Below are positions 34,297 to 44,051 of a stretch of 64,000 nucleotides of DNA, piece by piece. A model generated the notes under the pieces. It did not search any database. It had not been told where the DNA came from and worked only from the letters and a program-made list of their open reading frames with translations. The position numbers and the translations under genes are program-made. Each line of letters opens with the position of its first letter. Within the stretch, counting starts at the first letter, position 1. The stretch is from CAYMZZ01 sp044463125. Lineage in GTDB: Bacteria; Bacteroidota; Bacteroidia; Chitinophagales; Chitinophagaceae. Where the stretch lies: positions 124,001-188,000 of the forward strand of contig JBIQMS010000002.1 of assembly GCA_044463125.1 (NCBI GenBank). The letters are read 5' to 3'.

Positions 34297-35103
34297 ATGG
34301 TAACACCTATCCAACTCATCAGCGGCCGCGTAACCCTGGCAGGAGCAGGCCCGGGTGATCCTGAACTGATCACCTTGAAACTGCAACGCCGGCTGGCGGA
34401 AGCGGAAGTCATCCTGACCGACAGGCTTGTCAATCGCGCCATACTCACGGAGTTTGCTTCACCCACGGCGGAAATTATCGTAACGGGAAAAAAAGGCTAT
34501 AGCCGGCAAAGTATGCCGCAGGCCGATATATCTACCCTTATGGTGGAATACGCGCGTGCCGGCAGGAAAGTACTCCGTTTAAAGGGCGGAGACGTATCCG
34601 TATTCAGCAATATTCTCGATGAGCTGGAAGCGTTGGTAGCGAACCATATTCCCTTCGATATTGTTCCCGGCATCACTGCGGCTTCAGCCGCTTCGGCATA
34701 TACGGGCATTCCACTCACGGCAAGAGGCATATCGCAGGGAATCCAGTTCCTGAGCTATCATGCTGGTAATTTTTATTCTACCGAAAAATGGAAGGCGCTG
34801 GCCAATACCAGCGATACCCTGGTATTTTATATGTCGGCACAGAAAGTAACACAACTGGCAGAGCTGCTGCTGCGCTTTACCCGTCAACCCGAAAGACCGG
34901 TGGCAGTGATTGAACAGGCCAGTACGCCCCAACAAAAAATCTTCGAAAGCACAGTTCAACAATGTGCCATCGACTTTGCGGGGAAAGAGTTTGCTTCCCC
35001 TTCGCTGGTCATCATCGGCGATGTGGTGCCGCTTCATCGAAGCTTTGCATGGTACCGGCCACATGCCACCGAGGCCAGTGCTTTTTATGAACTGGCTCGA
35101 TAG
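34297..35103 (+). CDS. cobA: Uroporphyrinogen-III C-methyltransferase
   Basis: A 268-residue SAM-dependent methyltransferase taken from MVTPIQLISGRVTLAGAGPG. GPGDPELITLKL, VLRLKGGDVSVFS and VPGITAASAASAYTGIPLTARG are the family blocks. It makes precorrin-2 from uroporphyrinogen III, the first step to siroheme for the sulfite reductase downstream. The later steps are supplied in part by the fusion at 38929. Confidence 0.94.
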   Translation: MVTPIQLISGRVTLAGAGPGDPELITLKLQRRLAEAEVILTDRLVNRAILTEFASPTAEIIVTGKKGYSRQSMPQADISTLMVEYARAGRKVLRLKGGDVSVFSNILDELEALVANHIPFDIVPGITAASAASAYTGIPLTARGISQGIQFLSYHAGNFYSTEKWKALANTSDTLVFYMSAQKVTQLAELLLRFTRQPERPVAVIEQASTPQQKIFESTVQQCAIDFAGKEFASPSLVIIGDVVPLHRSFAWYRPHATEASAFYELAR

Positions 35104-35183
35104 AGGGCCTTGTCAAAACCTTAATCATTCAAACTAATATTCCCCTACTGAAAATTCAGGGCTGAAACAGAAAAAAGGATCGT

Positions 35184-36905
35184 ATGCTGGAAGAGGCGCG
35201 TTTTAAATTATTACAGGATTTTCTGAACCAATCCTCCCGCGAGGAGCTGATCTGGATCAATGGATACCTCTCCGGATTGGTCTCCGGCGGTAGTTCCGTA
35301 GACCCACAGTTGTCGTTGGCAGCAGCACCTGCACAGCCAAAGAAAAAGTTTACCCTGGCCTATGGCACCGAAACGGGTAATGCCAAGAGCCTTGCCACGC
35401 AACTGGCGGCGCTGGCCAAGCAAAAAGGCCACCTGGTAAAGCTCGTGGGCCTGGATCAATACCGCTTCAGCGACCTTTCGAAAGAAACCTGCCTGGTGAT
35501 CGTGATCAGCACACAGGGCGAAGGAGAACCACCCCTGCCCGCCAAAAAGTTTTACGACTATATACATAGCGAATCCCTGCAACTGCCCCACCTGCACTAT
35601 GCCGTGTTGGGGTTGGGCGATACATCCTATCCACAGTTTTGCAAAACAGCGGAAGATGTGGAGGCAAGATTCAGCAGCTTTGGCGCCAGGTCGATGCTGC
35701 CCCTGAAGAAATGCGATGTGGACTATGAAGCTGAGGCCAAAGCCTGGTTTGAAGAGCTCATGAATAGCTGGACAGCAGTAACTTCCAATACATCGGTGTC
35801 ATTGGCAACAACTACTGCAAAGCCCGTAGCCAAAGCGGCTGGTAAGAAGTATTATGAAGCGAAGATCCTGGCCAATATCAACCTCAACGACAGGGATTCC
35901 AACAAAGAGACTTATCATATAGAGCTGGGTACCGAAGAACCGATAGCCTATGAGCCAGGAGATACGGTGGGCATAGTACCGCATAACCGGAAATCGGTTG
36001 TTGAAAGGATCATCAGAATAACGGGCATCGATCCGGAGAAAGAGTTGACGACCGCTAAACATTCGGGCACGGTTCGGGAGCTGTTGAGCAAGCACCTTAA
36101 TATTTGCTACCTGCTCACTTCTACCCTGAAAAAATATGCCGCCATCATCGGTCAGGATCTTCCCGATACAAGGATGGACCTGGTGGATCTTTTGCGCATC
36201 TATCCCGTGAAAGATGCGGACCAGTTTGCGGAAGTGATGGGTATATTGATGCCCATCGCGCCCCGGCTTTACAGCATCGCTTCTTCACCGGAGGCGCATG
36301 GCGAAACGGAAGTGCATATCACTGTTGCGCGGGATCGCTTCCTGGCGCAGGATGAGCAGCGTTATGGTTTGTGTAGTGAATTCCTGGGGGAACTGCCCAT
36401 TGGATCCACTATCAGTTTTTATGTGCATAAAGACAAGCATTTCAAATTGCCGGCTGCGGAGAAAGATGTGATCATGATTGGTCCCGGTACGGGTGTGGCA
36501 CCCTTCCGTGCTTTCCTGGCTCATCGCGATGCCACAGGTGCAGACGGAAGAAACTGGTTCTTCTTCGGCGAGCAACATTTTGTGAGCGATTTTCTATACC
36601 AGACCGAAATACAAAATTTTCTCGCCACCGGTGTGCTGCATAAACTTGACCTCGCCTTTAGTCGCGACCAGCCCGAAAAAATTTATGTGCAACACCGCAT
36701 GCGGGAAAAGGCGGATGAACTTTACGACTGGATCAAAGCTGGAGCATCTGTTTTCATCAGCGGCACAAAGGACCCGATGAGTCGCGATGTGGAAGCCTGC
36801 CTGCTGGAAATTTTTCAACAGAAAGGCAGTATGCAGGAAAAAGAAGCCGCCGCGTACCTGGAGCAGATGAAGAAGGAGGGGAGGTATGCGAAGGATGTGT
36901 ATTGA
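35184..36905 (+). CDS. cysJ: Sulfite reductase flavoprotein (CysJ-like diflavin reductase)
   Basis: A 573-residue diflavin oxidoreductase. The flavodoxin domain starts at YGTETGNAKSLATQLA, the FAD domain has RLYSIASSPEAHGE, and the NADPH site has GPGTGVAPFRAFLAHRD, ending with the usual aromatic C-terminus (KEGRYAKDVY). It passes electrons from NADPH through FAD and FMN to the hemoprotein encoded downstream. The 80-bp gap before it holds CTGAAAATTCAG, a 12-bp palindrome. Confidence 0.92.
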   Translation: MLEEARFKLLQDFLNQSSREELIWINGYLSGLVSGGSSVDPQLSLAAAPAQPKKKFTLAYGTETGNAKSLATQLAALAKQKGHLVKLVGLDQYRFSDLSKETCLVIVISTQGEGEPPLPAKKFYDYIHSESLQLPHLHYAVLGLGDTSYPQFCKTAEDVEARFSSFGARSMLPLKKCDVDYEAEAKAWFEELMNSWTAVTSNTSVSLATTTAKPVAKAAGKKYYEAKILANINLNDRDSNKETYHIELGTEEPIAYEPGDTVGIVPHNRKSVVERIIRITGIDPEKELTTAKHSGTVRELLSKHLNICYLLTSTLKKYAAIIGQDLPDTRMDLVDLLRIYPVKDADQFAEVMGILMPIAPRLYSIASSPEAHGETEVHITVARDRFLAQDEQRYGLCSEFLGELPIGSTISFYVHKDKHFKLPAAEKDVIMIGPGTGVAPFRAFLAHRDATGADGRNWFFFGEQHFVSDFLYQTEIQNFLATGVLHKLDLAFSRDQPEKIYVQHRMREKADELYDWIKAGASVFISGTKDPMSRDVEACLLEIFQQKGSMQEKEAAAYLEQMKKEGRYAKDVY

Positions 36906-37255
36906 GTTATACGTTTTACGTAATACGTATTACGTTTTGGGTTTAATGTTTAGGGTTTAAGGTTTAAGGTTTTGCGGGAATTATTTTTTGGCCAAAGAAG
37001 ATCTGCGAAAATCTGCGTTTCAAATCTGCGAAAATCTGCGGGAAATGCTTTCGGATTCGCAGCATCTTCAAAGTGCAAGTGAGATTTCCCGCAGATTTTC
37101 GCAGATTAGTTCCGCAGATGCACGCAGATAAAAGTCTACGGAAAAAGTATCAATTTTCATTATGATCTGGCAAAGTAGTATACTAATCTCTAAACCTTAA
37201 ACTTTAAACCCTAAACAGTTCAACAATTCAACAAATCAACGATTCAACAACAACA
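36906..37255. repeat. Nested repeat with ATCTGCG dyad copy 5
   Basis: ACGTnnT units (36909-36936) and TTTAGGG units (36938-36972) enclose the ATCTGCG dyad (left arm 37000-37045, right arm 37084-37131, tail to 37170). TCTAAACC/TTAAACT units follow (37188-37218) with ATTCAACAA units up to the next gene. No gene is present. Confidence 0.75.
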
Positions 37256-38926
37256 ATGTCGGATAAACAAAAATCTCCGCTCTCTCCTGTTGAAAGGATA
37301 AAGACCAGCAGCCGCGGCTTGCGGGGTACTTTGCAGGAGAGCTTGCAGGATGCGCATACAGGTGCTTTGCGCGATGATGATCAGAACCTGCTGAAATTTC
37401 ATGGCATGTACCAGCAGGATGATCGCGACCGGCGTGAAGAGCGCAGCGCCAAAAAGCTCGAATGGTTATATTCCTTCATGATCCGTCTGCGCCTGCCCGG
37501 CGGTTTTCTGCGGCCCGATCAGTGGGTTGGCCTGCACCATATTGCCGGTGAGCATAGCACGGGAACCATCAAGGTCACCACCCGGCAAACCGTGCAATTG
37601 CATGGGATCCTGAAATCGCATATCAAGCCCACCATTCAATCATTCAATACGATTGCACTGGATAGTATATCCGCTTGTGGCGATGTGAACAGAAATGTTA
37701 CCTGCAGCGCGCATCCGGCAGAGTCGCCGCTGCATGCCGAAGTGCATGCTTATGCCGATCAAATCAGTCGCATGGCTTTGCCCAAAACAAGGTCATACTA
37801 TGAAATTTGGCTCGATGAAGAGAAGCTGGCGGAGCATAGCGAAGAAGATCCGCTTTACCAGGATCGCTACCTGCCGCGCAAATTCAAGATCGGCATCGCC
37901 ATTCCCCCCAATAACGATATTGATGTGCTCACCAATGATGTGGGGCTTATCGCCATCATCGAAAACGGTGAACTGCAGGGATTCAATATCGCTGCGGGTG
38001 GCGGACTGGGTGCCACACATGGCAATGAGGCCACCTATGCGCGACTGGCTACCGTTCTGGGTTATGTGAAAAAAGGGGAGGATACGCTCAAAGCTGTGTA
38101 TGAGATCATCACCCTGCAGCGCGATTTTGGCAACCGGTCTGATCGCAAGCTTTCGAGGCTCAAATATACTTTCGACCGGATGGGACAGGAGGCTTTTGTA
38201 AAAGAACTCGAGAAGCGTTGTGGCTTTGCGCTGGAACCCGCAAGGGCTTATGCGTTTACCAGCCGGAAAGACCATTATGGCTGGAAGCAAAACCATCAGG
38301 GTCTTTGGTATTACACTTTGTTTATCGAGAATGGCCGCGTGCTCGATGAACCGAATTTGCCTATGAAGACCGCCCTGCTCGAGATCGCCAAAACCGGCAA
38401 AGCCAATTTCCGCTTCACGGGTAATCAGAACCTGATACTGGCTGATATTGCAGACGACAATAAGCCGGAAATAGAGGCATTGATCCACCAGTTCGGGCTG
38501 GATAAGCATACCGATACAGCCAGCGCTTTGCGAAAGAATGCGATCGCCTGTGTGTCGTTTAATACCTGCCCCCTGGCCCTGGCCGAGGCACAGCGTTACC
38601 TGCCCACACTGATCAGCCGGATTGAACCCCTGTTGGAAAAACATGGACTGCTGGAAGAAGAAATTACTCTGCGCATGACCGGTTGCCCCAATGGATGTGG
38701 CCGATCACCAGCCGCGGAGATTGGATTTATCGGTACGGCTTATGGAGAATATAATTTGCATATCGGAGGGGATAGGGTAGGTGAAAGACTGAACCGAAAA
38801 TATCGTGATCAGTTGGAAGAAGCAGCCATACTGGAAGAGTTGGATAAACTTTTTGGGCTTTATGCCGAGGGTCGGCTTCCCGCCGAAAGTTTTGGCGATT
38901 TTGTCATCCGCGAAAAACTGGTGTAA
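37256..38926 (+). CDS. cysI: Siroheme-dependent sulfite/nitrite reductase hemoprotein
   Basis: A 556-residue protein with the duplicated sulfite/nitrite reductase fold. The Fe-S/siroheme cysteines are in ACVSFNTCPLALAEAQR (C-x5-C) and TGCPNGCGRSPAAEIGF (C-x3-C). ITVKVTTRQTVQLHG-like and GDVNRNVTC motifs are also present. With CysJ it reduces sulfite to sulfide. A ferredoxin-type nitrite reductase is an alternative by sequence, but the cysDN, cysH and cysJ context favours sulfite. Confidence 0.92.
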   Translation: MSDKQKSPLSPVERIKTSSRGLRGTLQESLQDAHTGALRDDDQNLLKFHGMYQQDDRDRREERSAKKLEWLYSFMIRLRLPGGFLRPDQWVGLHHIAGEHSTGTIKVTTRQTVQLHGILKSHIKPTIQSFNTIALDSISACGDVNRNVTCSAHPAESPLHAEVHAYADQISRMALPKTRSYYEIWLDEEKLAEHSEEDPLYQDRYLPRKFKIGIAIPPNNDIDVLTNDVGLIAIIENGELQGFNIAAGGGLGATHGNEATYARLATVLGYVKKGEDTLKAVYEIITLQRDFGNRSDRKLSRLKYTFDRMGQEAFVKELEKRCGFALEPARAYAFTSRKDHYGWKQNHQGLWYYTLFIENGRVLDEPNLPMKTALLEIAKTGKANFRFTGNQNLILADIADDNKPEIEALIHQFGLDKHTDTASALRKNAIACVSFNTCPLALAEAQRYLPTLISRIEPLLEKHGLLEEEITLRMTGCPNGCGRSPAAEIGFIGTAYGEYNLHIGGDRVGERLNRKYRDQLEEAAILEELDKLFGLYAEGRLPAESFGDFVIREKLV

Positions 38927-38928
38927 GT

Positions 38929-40443
38929 ATGGAGGTAAACAAGCCCGATATTCTCCTCAGCAGCGGCGAAAAGCAGAAGCCAAAGAATCCGCTTTACCCG
39001 GTTTTTCTGAAACTGGATAAGCTGGATACGCTATTGATTGGCGCCGGCAATGTGGGTTTGGAAAAACTGAATTCCCTCCTGGCCAATGCCCCGGATGCCC
39101 GTATCAGTATTGTTGCGCCCAATATCAAAGAGGAGGTTCGGGAGCTATTGCGGTCCCATCCCTCCTGTGTTTTGCATGAACGAAATTTTGAACCTTCGGA
39201 TCTGGAAGGAAAGGATATTGTGGTGATGGCTACCGATGATCCGGGGCTGCATGAGCAGGTGCGTGTGATGGCCAGGGAGAAAGGTATCCTGGTGAATGTG
39301 GCCGATACGCCCGCGCTTTGCGATTTCTATCTCGGCAGCATTGTGCAAAAGGGTAACCTGAAGATCGCCATTTCTACCAATGGTAAATCGCCCACCATGG
39401 CCAAGCGTGTACGCGAAGTATTGCAGGATGCTGTTCCCGAGGAAATAGACCAGGCCATTGAACAATTGCAGCAGGTACGCAGCCAGCTCAACGGCGATTT
39501 TGCCTACAAAGTGAAAAAGCTGAACGCCATTACCAAAGTGATGGCGGAGAAAGGCAACGGTGGGAACGAAATCCGGTGGCGCAGGGTCGCCACCTATTCG
39601 CTGCTAGTATTCGGTTTGATGCTGGTAGGTCATTTTATTTTTTCCTATCTGCCTTTCCGGCAAATGGCCAATGATGCTGCAGATTGGTACCAAACCCTGG
39701 ACCCTAATTTTCCGCTCATGCTGCTCGCGGGTTTTCTGGCGCAGATGGTGGATGGCGCCCTCGGCATGGGCTATGGGGTTACCAGCGCCACCATACTTTT
39801 ATCGGCCGGTGTAAACCCCGCCGCCATCAGCGGGAGCATTCATACCGCCGAAATGTTTGCCAGTGGCGCTTCGGGCTATAGTCACTATAAATTTGGAAAT
39901 GTCAACAAAAAATTATTCAAAGCACTTTTGATACCCGGTGTCGTGGGCGCCATCCTGGGTGCTATCTTGTTAACCAAGCTAGGGCAATCGCATATCGATT
40001 ATCTGCGTCCCGCCCTGGCTACCTACACTCTTTTTCTGGGTATCCGTATTCTGGTCCTCGCTTTCCGTAAAAGACAGCAGCAGAAGAAATTTAAGAAATA
40101 TGGTTTGCTGGCCGGTGCGGGTGGTTTTCTCGATTCCTTCGGTGGTGGCGGCTGGGGACCGATTGTGACCACCACACTCATTACAAAAGGACGCAGTCCC
40201 AAATACGTAATTGGTTCGGTGAGCCTTACAGAATTCTTTGTGACCCTCGCCAGTGCTTTCACCTTCTTCACCCTGTTGGGCGTGAGTCATTGGCAAACCA
40301 TCCTGGCCCTCGTAATCGGTGGGTTGGTAGCCGCACCATTCGCCGCCCGCCTCACCGGACGTTTGCCGCGAAAGACATCGTTTATTTTATTGGGAATATT
40401 GGTGGTGTTTTGGAGTGTAAGGATTATTGTGCAGGGCTTTTGA
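38929..40443 (+). CDS. Fusion of precorrin-2 dehydrogenase (siroheme synthase N-domain) and TSUP sulfite/sulfate permease
   Basis: A 504-residue two-part protein. Residues about 18-190 are the NAD-dependent precorrin-2 dehydrogenase/ferrochelatase domain (LLIGAGNVGLEKLNSLL, ATDDPGLHEQVR, FYLGSIVQKGNLKIAISTNGKSP). From about 220 there are eight or so membrane helices of the TauE/SafE (TSUP) family (AQMVDGALGMGYGVTSATILL and LDSFGGGGWGPIVTTTLI). It would complete siroheme for the reductase 2 bp upstream and move a sulfur anion such as sulfate or sulfite. The domains share one continuous frame without a stop. Confidence 0.92.
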   Translation: MEVNKPDILLSSGEKQKPKNPLYPVFLKLDKLDTLLIGAGNVGLEKLNSLLANAPDARISIVAPNIKEEVRELLRSHPSCVLHERNFEPSDLEGKDIVVMATDDPGLHEQVRVMAREKGILVNVADTPALCDFYLGSIVQKGNLKIAISTNGKSPTMAKRVREVLQDAVPEEIDQAIEQLQQVRSQLNGDFAYKVKKLNAITKVMAEKGNGGNEIRWRRVATYSLLVFGLMLVGHFIFSYLPFRQMANDAADWYQTLDPNFPLMLLAGFLAQMVDGALGMGYGVTSATILLSAGVNPAAISGSIHTAEMFASGASGYSHYKFGNVNKKLFKALLIPGVVGAILGAILLTKLGQSHIDYLRPALATYTLFLGIRILVLAFRKRQQQKKFKKYGLLAGAGGFLDSFGGGGWGPIVTTTLITKGRSPKYVIGSVSLTEFFVTLASAFTFFTLLGVSHWQTILALVIGGLVAAPFAARLTGRLPRKTSFILLGILVVFWSVRIIVQGF

Positions 40444-40959
40444 GCGTGAATCGTGAATCGTGAGGCGTGAGATGTATTATGAAAATTGCGCTTCATAATC
40501 TGCGCTAATCTGCGAAAAAATCTGCGGTCATCTGCGGGAAATCTCTTCTGAATTTGAAGCTGTTGGCAATGCTGTCAGTTTTTACCGCAAAGACCGCAAA
40601 GAATTCGCAACGATCGCGACGATAGGATTCGTTCACAAGGATGTTTTGACTTATCAAACAATTGGTTTTGCCCATTTCTAAGGCTACATTTCCTGTAGTG
40701 CTCCCGTCGCGATCTTTGCGAATTCTTTGCGTCCGTGGTGGTAAAGCATTCAGAGCTTAAAGCAAATCCCACTCAAAAAAGCATTTTCAAAACATTGTAT
40801 GAAAATATACAATTGCCTGTAGCCTAAATAACGAATGTTTAATAGTTTATTCCAGGCAACCCTTATTTACTTAAAATTTACGACCCAAAAACGTACAACG
40901 TAAAACGTACAACGTATCTATCGTATCTTCGCCCCTCATAAATTAACAACCACTGCCCC
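40444..40959. repeat. Compound repeat: ATCTGCG half-element (copy 6) and GCAAAGA dyad copy c
   Basis: GTGAATC units (40444-40472) are followed by a left ATCTGCG arm only (40494-40540) with its centre. Then comes the GCAAAGA/GCGACGA dyad (left arm 40581-40622, right arm 40703-40745) and ACGTnnT units (40890-40917). TATCTTCG at 40924-40931 may be the -7 element of the next gene (one mismatch). No gene is seen. Confidence 0.7.
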
Positions 40960-42132
40960 ATGTCACAACATCCGGAAACCAGGGCTATCCGTATCCAGAC
41001 CGAGCGGACCGCGCAAAAGGAACATGCCACTCCCATTTTTCTCACCAGCAGTTTTACCTACGATTCTGCCGAGGATATGGCGGAAGCATTCGCCGATGAT
41101 AGCCTGGATGTAAACATCTATTCCCGCTTTTCCAACCCCACCGTGGATGAGTTCATCGCCAAGATGGCCGCACTCGAGGGCGCGGAAGATGGTGTCGCTA
41201 CCGGCACCGGCATGGCCGCGATCTATGCCAGCTTCATGACTTTTCTTTCCCAGGGCGATCATATTGTTTCGGCTTCGGCCGTATTTGGCAGCACGCATAC
41301 ATTGCTCACCAAATACCTCCCCAAATGGGGCATCAGCCATTCCTATTTCGATATGCGCCAGCCGGAAACCATCGAAGCCTGCATTCGTCCGGAAACAAAA
41401 TTGCTTTATCTCGAAACGCCTTCCAATCCCGGACTGGAGATCATCGACCTGCAGCAGGTGGCGGACATCTGCAAAAAACATCAGATACTTTTTGTAGTCG
41501 ATAATTGCTTCGCCACCCCGGCCGTGCAACAACCGATTCGTTTTGGTGCGGACCTGGTACTTCATTCAGCAACGAAGTTTATCGATGGACAGGGCCGTGT
41601 GCTGGGTGGAGTCATTCTCGGTCGCAAAGACCTGATCCGTGAGTTGTATCTATTCATTCGCAATACCGGTCCCAGCATGAGTCCCTTCAATGCCTGGGTG
41701 TTGAGCAAGAGCCTCGAAACATTGTATATCCGTATGGACCGCCATGCGGAGAATGCGCTCGCGCTCGCGCGTCATTTTGAGAATCATCCCAAACTGAGTG
41801 GTTTGCGTTATCCCTTTCTGTCCTCGCATCCGCAATATGCTATCGCGCAAAAGCAAATGCGCAATGGGGGTGGCATCCTCACTTTTGAATTGAAGGGTGG
41901 GATAGAAAGCGGGCGAAAATTCCTGAATGCGCTAAAGATGCTCAGCATGACCAATAACCTGGGCGATAGCCGCAGCATTGCCGCGCATCCGGCCAGCACC
42001 ACGCATAGCAAGTTGAAAGAAGAAGAGCGCGCGGCCCTGGGTATTACACCGGGACTCATCCGCATTTCCGTGGGCCTTGAGCATATCGACGACCTGATCG
42101 CCGATATCGCGCAGGCGCTGGATGCCAGTTGA
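40960..42132 (+). CDS. metZ: PLP-dependent trans-sulfuration enzyme, O-succinylhomoserine sulfhydrylase-like
   Basis: A 390-residue Cys/Met-metabolism PLP enzyme. The cofactor lysine is in HSATKFIDGQGRVLGG; YSRFSNPTVDEF, GTGMAAIYASF and NNLGDSRSIAAHPASTTHSKL are family blocks. It probably fixes sulfide onto activated homoserine to give homocysteine, which fits the sulfide-producing genes upstream. Cystathionine gamma-synthase or methionine gamma-lyase activity cannot be excluded. The symbol is a best guess. Confidence 0.85.
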   Translation: MSQHPETRAIRIQTERTAQKEHATPIFLTSSFTYDSAEDMAEAFADDSLDVNIYSRFSNPTVDEFIAKMAALEGAEDGVATGTGMAAIYASFMTFLSQGDHIVSASAVFGSTHTLLTKYLPKWGISHSYFDMRQPETIEACIRPETKLLYLETPSNPGLEIIDLQQVADICKKHQILFVVDNCFATPAVQQPIRFGADLVLHSATKFIDGQGRVLGGVILGRKDLIRELYLFIRNTGPSMSPFNAWVLSKSLETLYIRMDRHAENALALARHFENHPKLSGLRYPFLSSHPQYAIAQKQMRNGGGILTFELKGGIESGRKFLNALKMLSMTNNLGDSRSIAAHPASTTHSKLKEEERAALGITPGLIRISVGLEHIDDLIADIAQALDAS

Positions 42133-42213
42133 CGCATCCCCGCTTTCTAATTATCTAAGGAACAGGCTTCCCATATTGGCCGCTTTTCTTAACTTAAGCT
42201 GCAATTGCTGCTT

Positions 42214-43554
42214 ATGAATAAAGGAAAAATGCGCCAATGGTCCATCGTGGCCGCGCTTGCCGGTTTTTTATTTGGCTTCGATACGGTGGTGATCTCCGGA
42301 GCCAATCAACCTATCCGCGAGCTCTGGCAAACATCGGAATGGTTTCATGGATTCTTTATCATGTCGATGGCGCTATGGGGCACCGTGCTGGGTGCCATTT
42401 TTGGCGGGCGGCCTACTGATGCTTTTGGTCGTCGAAAAGTCCTGATCTTTATTGGTGTTTTATACAGCATCTCTGCCATTGGCTCCGGCCTGGCCTGGGA
42501 TCCTTATTCTTTCTCCTTTTTCCGTTTTATCGGCGGGGTAGGTGTGGGCGTATCCTCCGTGGCGGCACCGGCCTATATCGCCGAAATTTCCACCGCCAAA
42601 ATCCGGGGCCGGCTGGTGGCGCTTTACCAGTTCAATATTGTGTTTGGGATACTGATCGCCTATTTTTCCAACTTTTTACTCAAGGGTGTTGGCGGCGACA
42701 ACGACTGGCGTTGGATGCTGGGTGTGGAAGCCATTCCCGCGCTGATCTATACTTTACTCGCCCTGAGAATTCCGGAGAGTCCGCGCTGGCTCTTGTCGAA
42801 ACGCAATGATGAAGCCGCTGCCGCGGCCGTGTTGCGCGATGCGGGAGTGGAAGATACGGCAGCCGAGATCCGGCAGATACGGGAAGCCAATGCCCGCGTG
42901 GAAAAGGAAGAAAGCCGTGGCGGATTATTTCACAAAGCCTATCGGGCGCCCATCCTGCTTGCTTTCTTTATCGCTTTTTTCAACCAGGCTTCGGGCATCA
43001 ATTTCATACTGTATTACGCGCCCGAGATATTGGAAAAAGCCGGCCTGGCTGCAAAAGAATCGCTGGGTAATTCCATTGCCCTTGGTGCCGTGAACCTACT
43101 CTTCACCTATGTAGGTCTTTACCTGATCGACCGCATGGGTCGCCGCAAGCTGATGCTGATCGGTTCAGTGGGCTATATCATCAGTCTCAGCCTGGTAGCC
43201 TGGAGCTTTTACAGTGGCGCGGGGCCAGCTATGCTACTGAGTTTCCTGTTGTTGTTTATAGCATCGCATGCGGTAGGCCAGGGTGCGGTGATCTGGGTAT
43301 TTATTTCCGAGATATTTCCCAACAAGGTACGCGGGCAGGGCCAGGCATTTGGCGCCAGTATCCACTGGGTATTCGCGGCGTTGATAACTCTGATCGCCAC
43401 GCCGGTGATCAGTTACTTTGGCGACAACCCCTGGCCCATCTTCGCCATCTTCGCCGGCCTCATGGTCCTGCAACTGATCTGGGTACTCACGCGCATGCCC
43501 GAAACCAACCAGCGTTCGCTGGAAGAGCTGGAGGGGAAGATGGTGAATGGGTGA
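42214..43554 (+). CDS. Sugar porter family MFS transporter
   Basis: A 446-residue MFS protein with twelve helices, started at MNKGKMRQWSIV (a TTG three codons upstream is less likely). FGFDTVVISGA, GRRKVLIF, RIPESPRWLLSKR and the late PETNQRSLEELE are sugar-porter signatures. It likely imports a monosaccharide by proton symport. No sugar-catabolic genes are adjacent. Confidence 0.9.
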   Translation: MNKGKMRQWSIVAALAGFLFGFDTVVISGANQPIRELWQTSEWFHGFFIMSMALWGTVLGAIFGGRPTDAFGRRKVLIFIGVLYSISAIGSGLAWDPYSFSFFRFIGGVGVGVSSVAAPAYIAEISTAKIRGRLVALYQFNIVFGILIAYFSNFLLKGVGGDNDWRWMLGVEAIPALIYTLLALRIPESPRWLLSKRNDEAAAAAVLRDAGVEDTAAEIRQIREANARVEKEESRGGLFHKAYRAPILLAFFIAFFNQASGINFILYYAPEILEKAGLAAKESLGNSIALGAVNLLFTYVGLYLIDRMGRRKLMLIGSVGYIISLSLVAWSFYSGAGPAMLLSFLLLFIASHAVGQGAVIWVFISEIFPNKVRGQGQAFGASIHWVFAALITLIATPVISYFGDNPWPIFAIFAGLMVLQLIWVLTRMPETNQRSLEELEGKMVNG

Positions 43555-44015
43555 TTATGGCTAGGTGCTTCAGAAATAGTTATCTGTGCTCATCAGGGAG
43601 AGAGCTTCTGTAATTTAGAATTGTTCTAAGTGCAGGTGGTATTTCCCGCAGATTTTCGCAGATTTTTTCGCAGATGAACGCAGATACGATATTGTGAAAA
43701 AAATAGTCAACCTTAATAAAGACATGGCCGAGTTGGGAATTTGGAGTTGAGTTTAAAGAAAATCATCTGCGCCAATCTGCGGAAAAATCTGCGCAAATCT
43801 GCGGGAAAAGGCTCTGGCACTTTGATGATGATGATGAATAGCGGGCAGTTATCCCGGTACGTTTTCAACCCGGCTAATCGCTCGTAAAATCCCACAAGCC
43901 TGAAAACGGAAGTTGGCCATTTTTCTTCATGAGATTCACAGATGGGCCCGCCAAATCGCAAGATGCAGCCAAATCGCAAAACTCATGCGAAAATTGCGAA
44001 TTCACAAATTCACAA
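43555..44015. repeat. Rearranged ATCTGCG element halves (copy 7)
   Basis: A right ATCTGCG arm with centre and tail (43600-43732) is followed by a separate left arm (43765-43808). The usual left-right order is thus swapped, as if two copies had recombined. Short GCCAAATCGCAA repeats at 43949-43981 precede the palindrome before the pseudouridine synthase gene. No gene is convincing. Confidence 0.65.
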
Positions 44016-44037
44016 ACCTGCCTGCCGGCAGGCAGGT
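44016..44037. repeat. 22-bp perfect palindrome CCTGCCTGCC/GGCAGGCAGG
   Basis: ACCTGCCTGCC is directly followed by its complement GGCAGGCAGGT. It lies 14 bp beyond the stop of the RluA-family gene and could end its transcript, although no T run follows on the minus strand. Confidence 0.6.
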
Positions 44038-44051
44038 CCTCAAATTTGACC

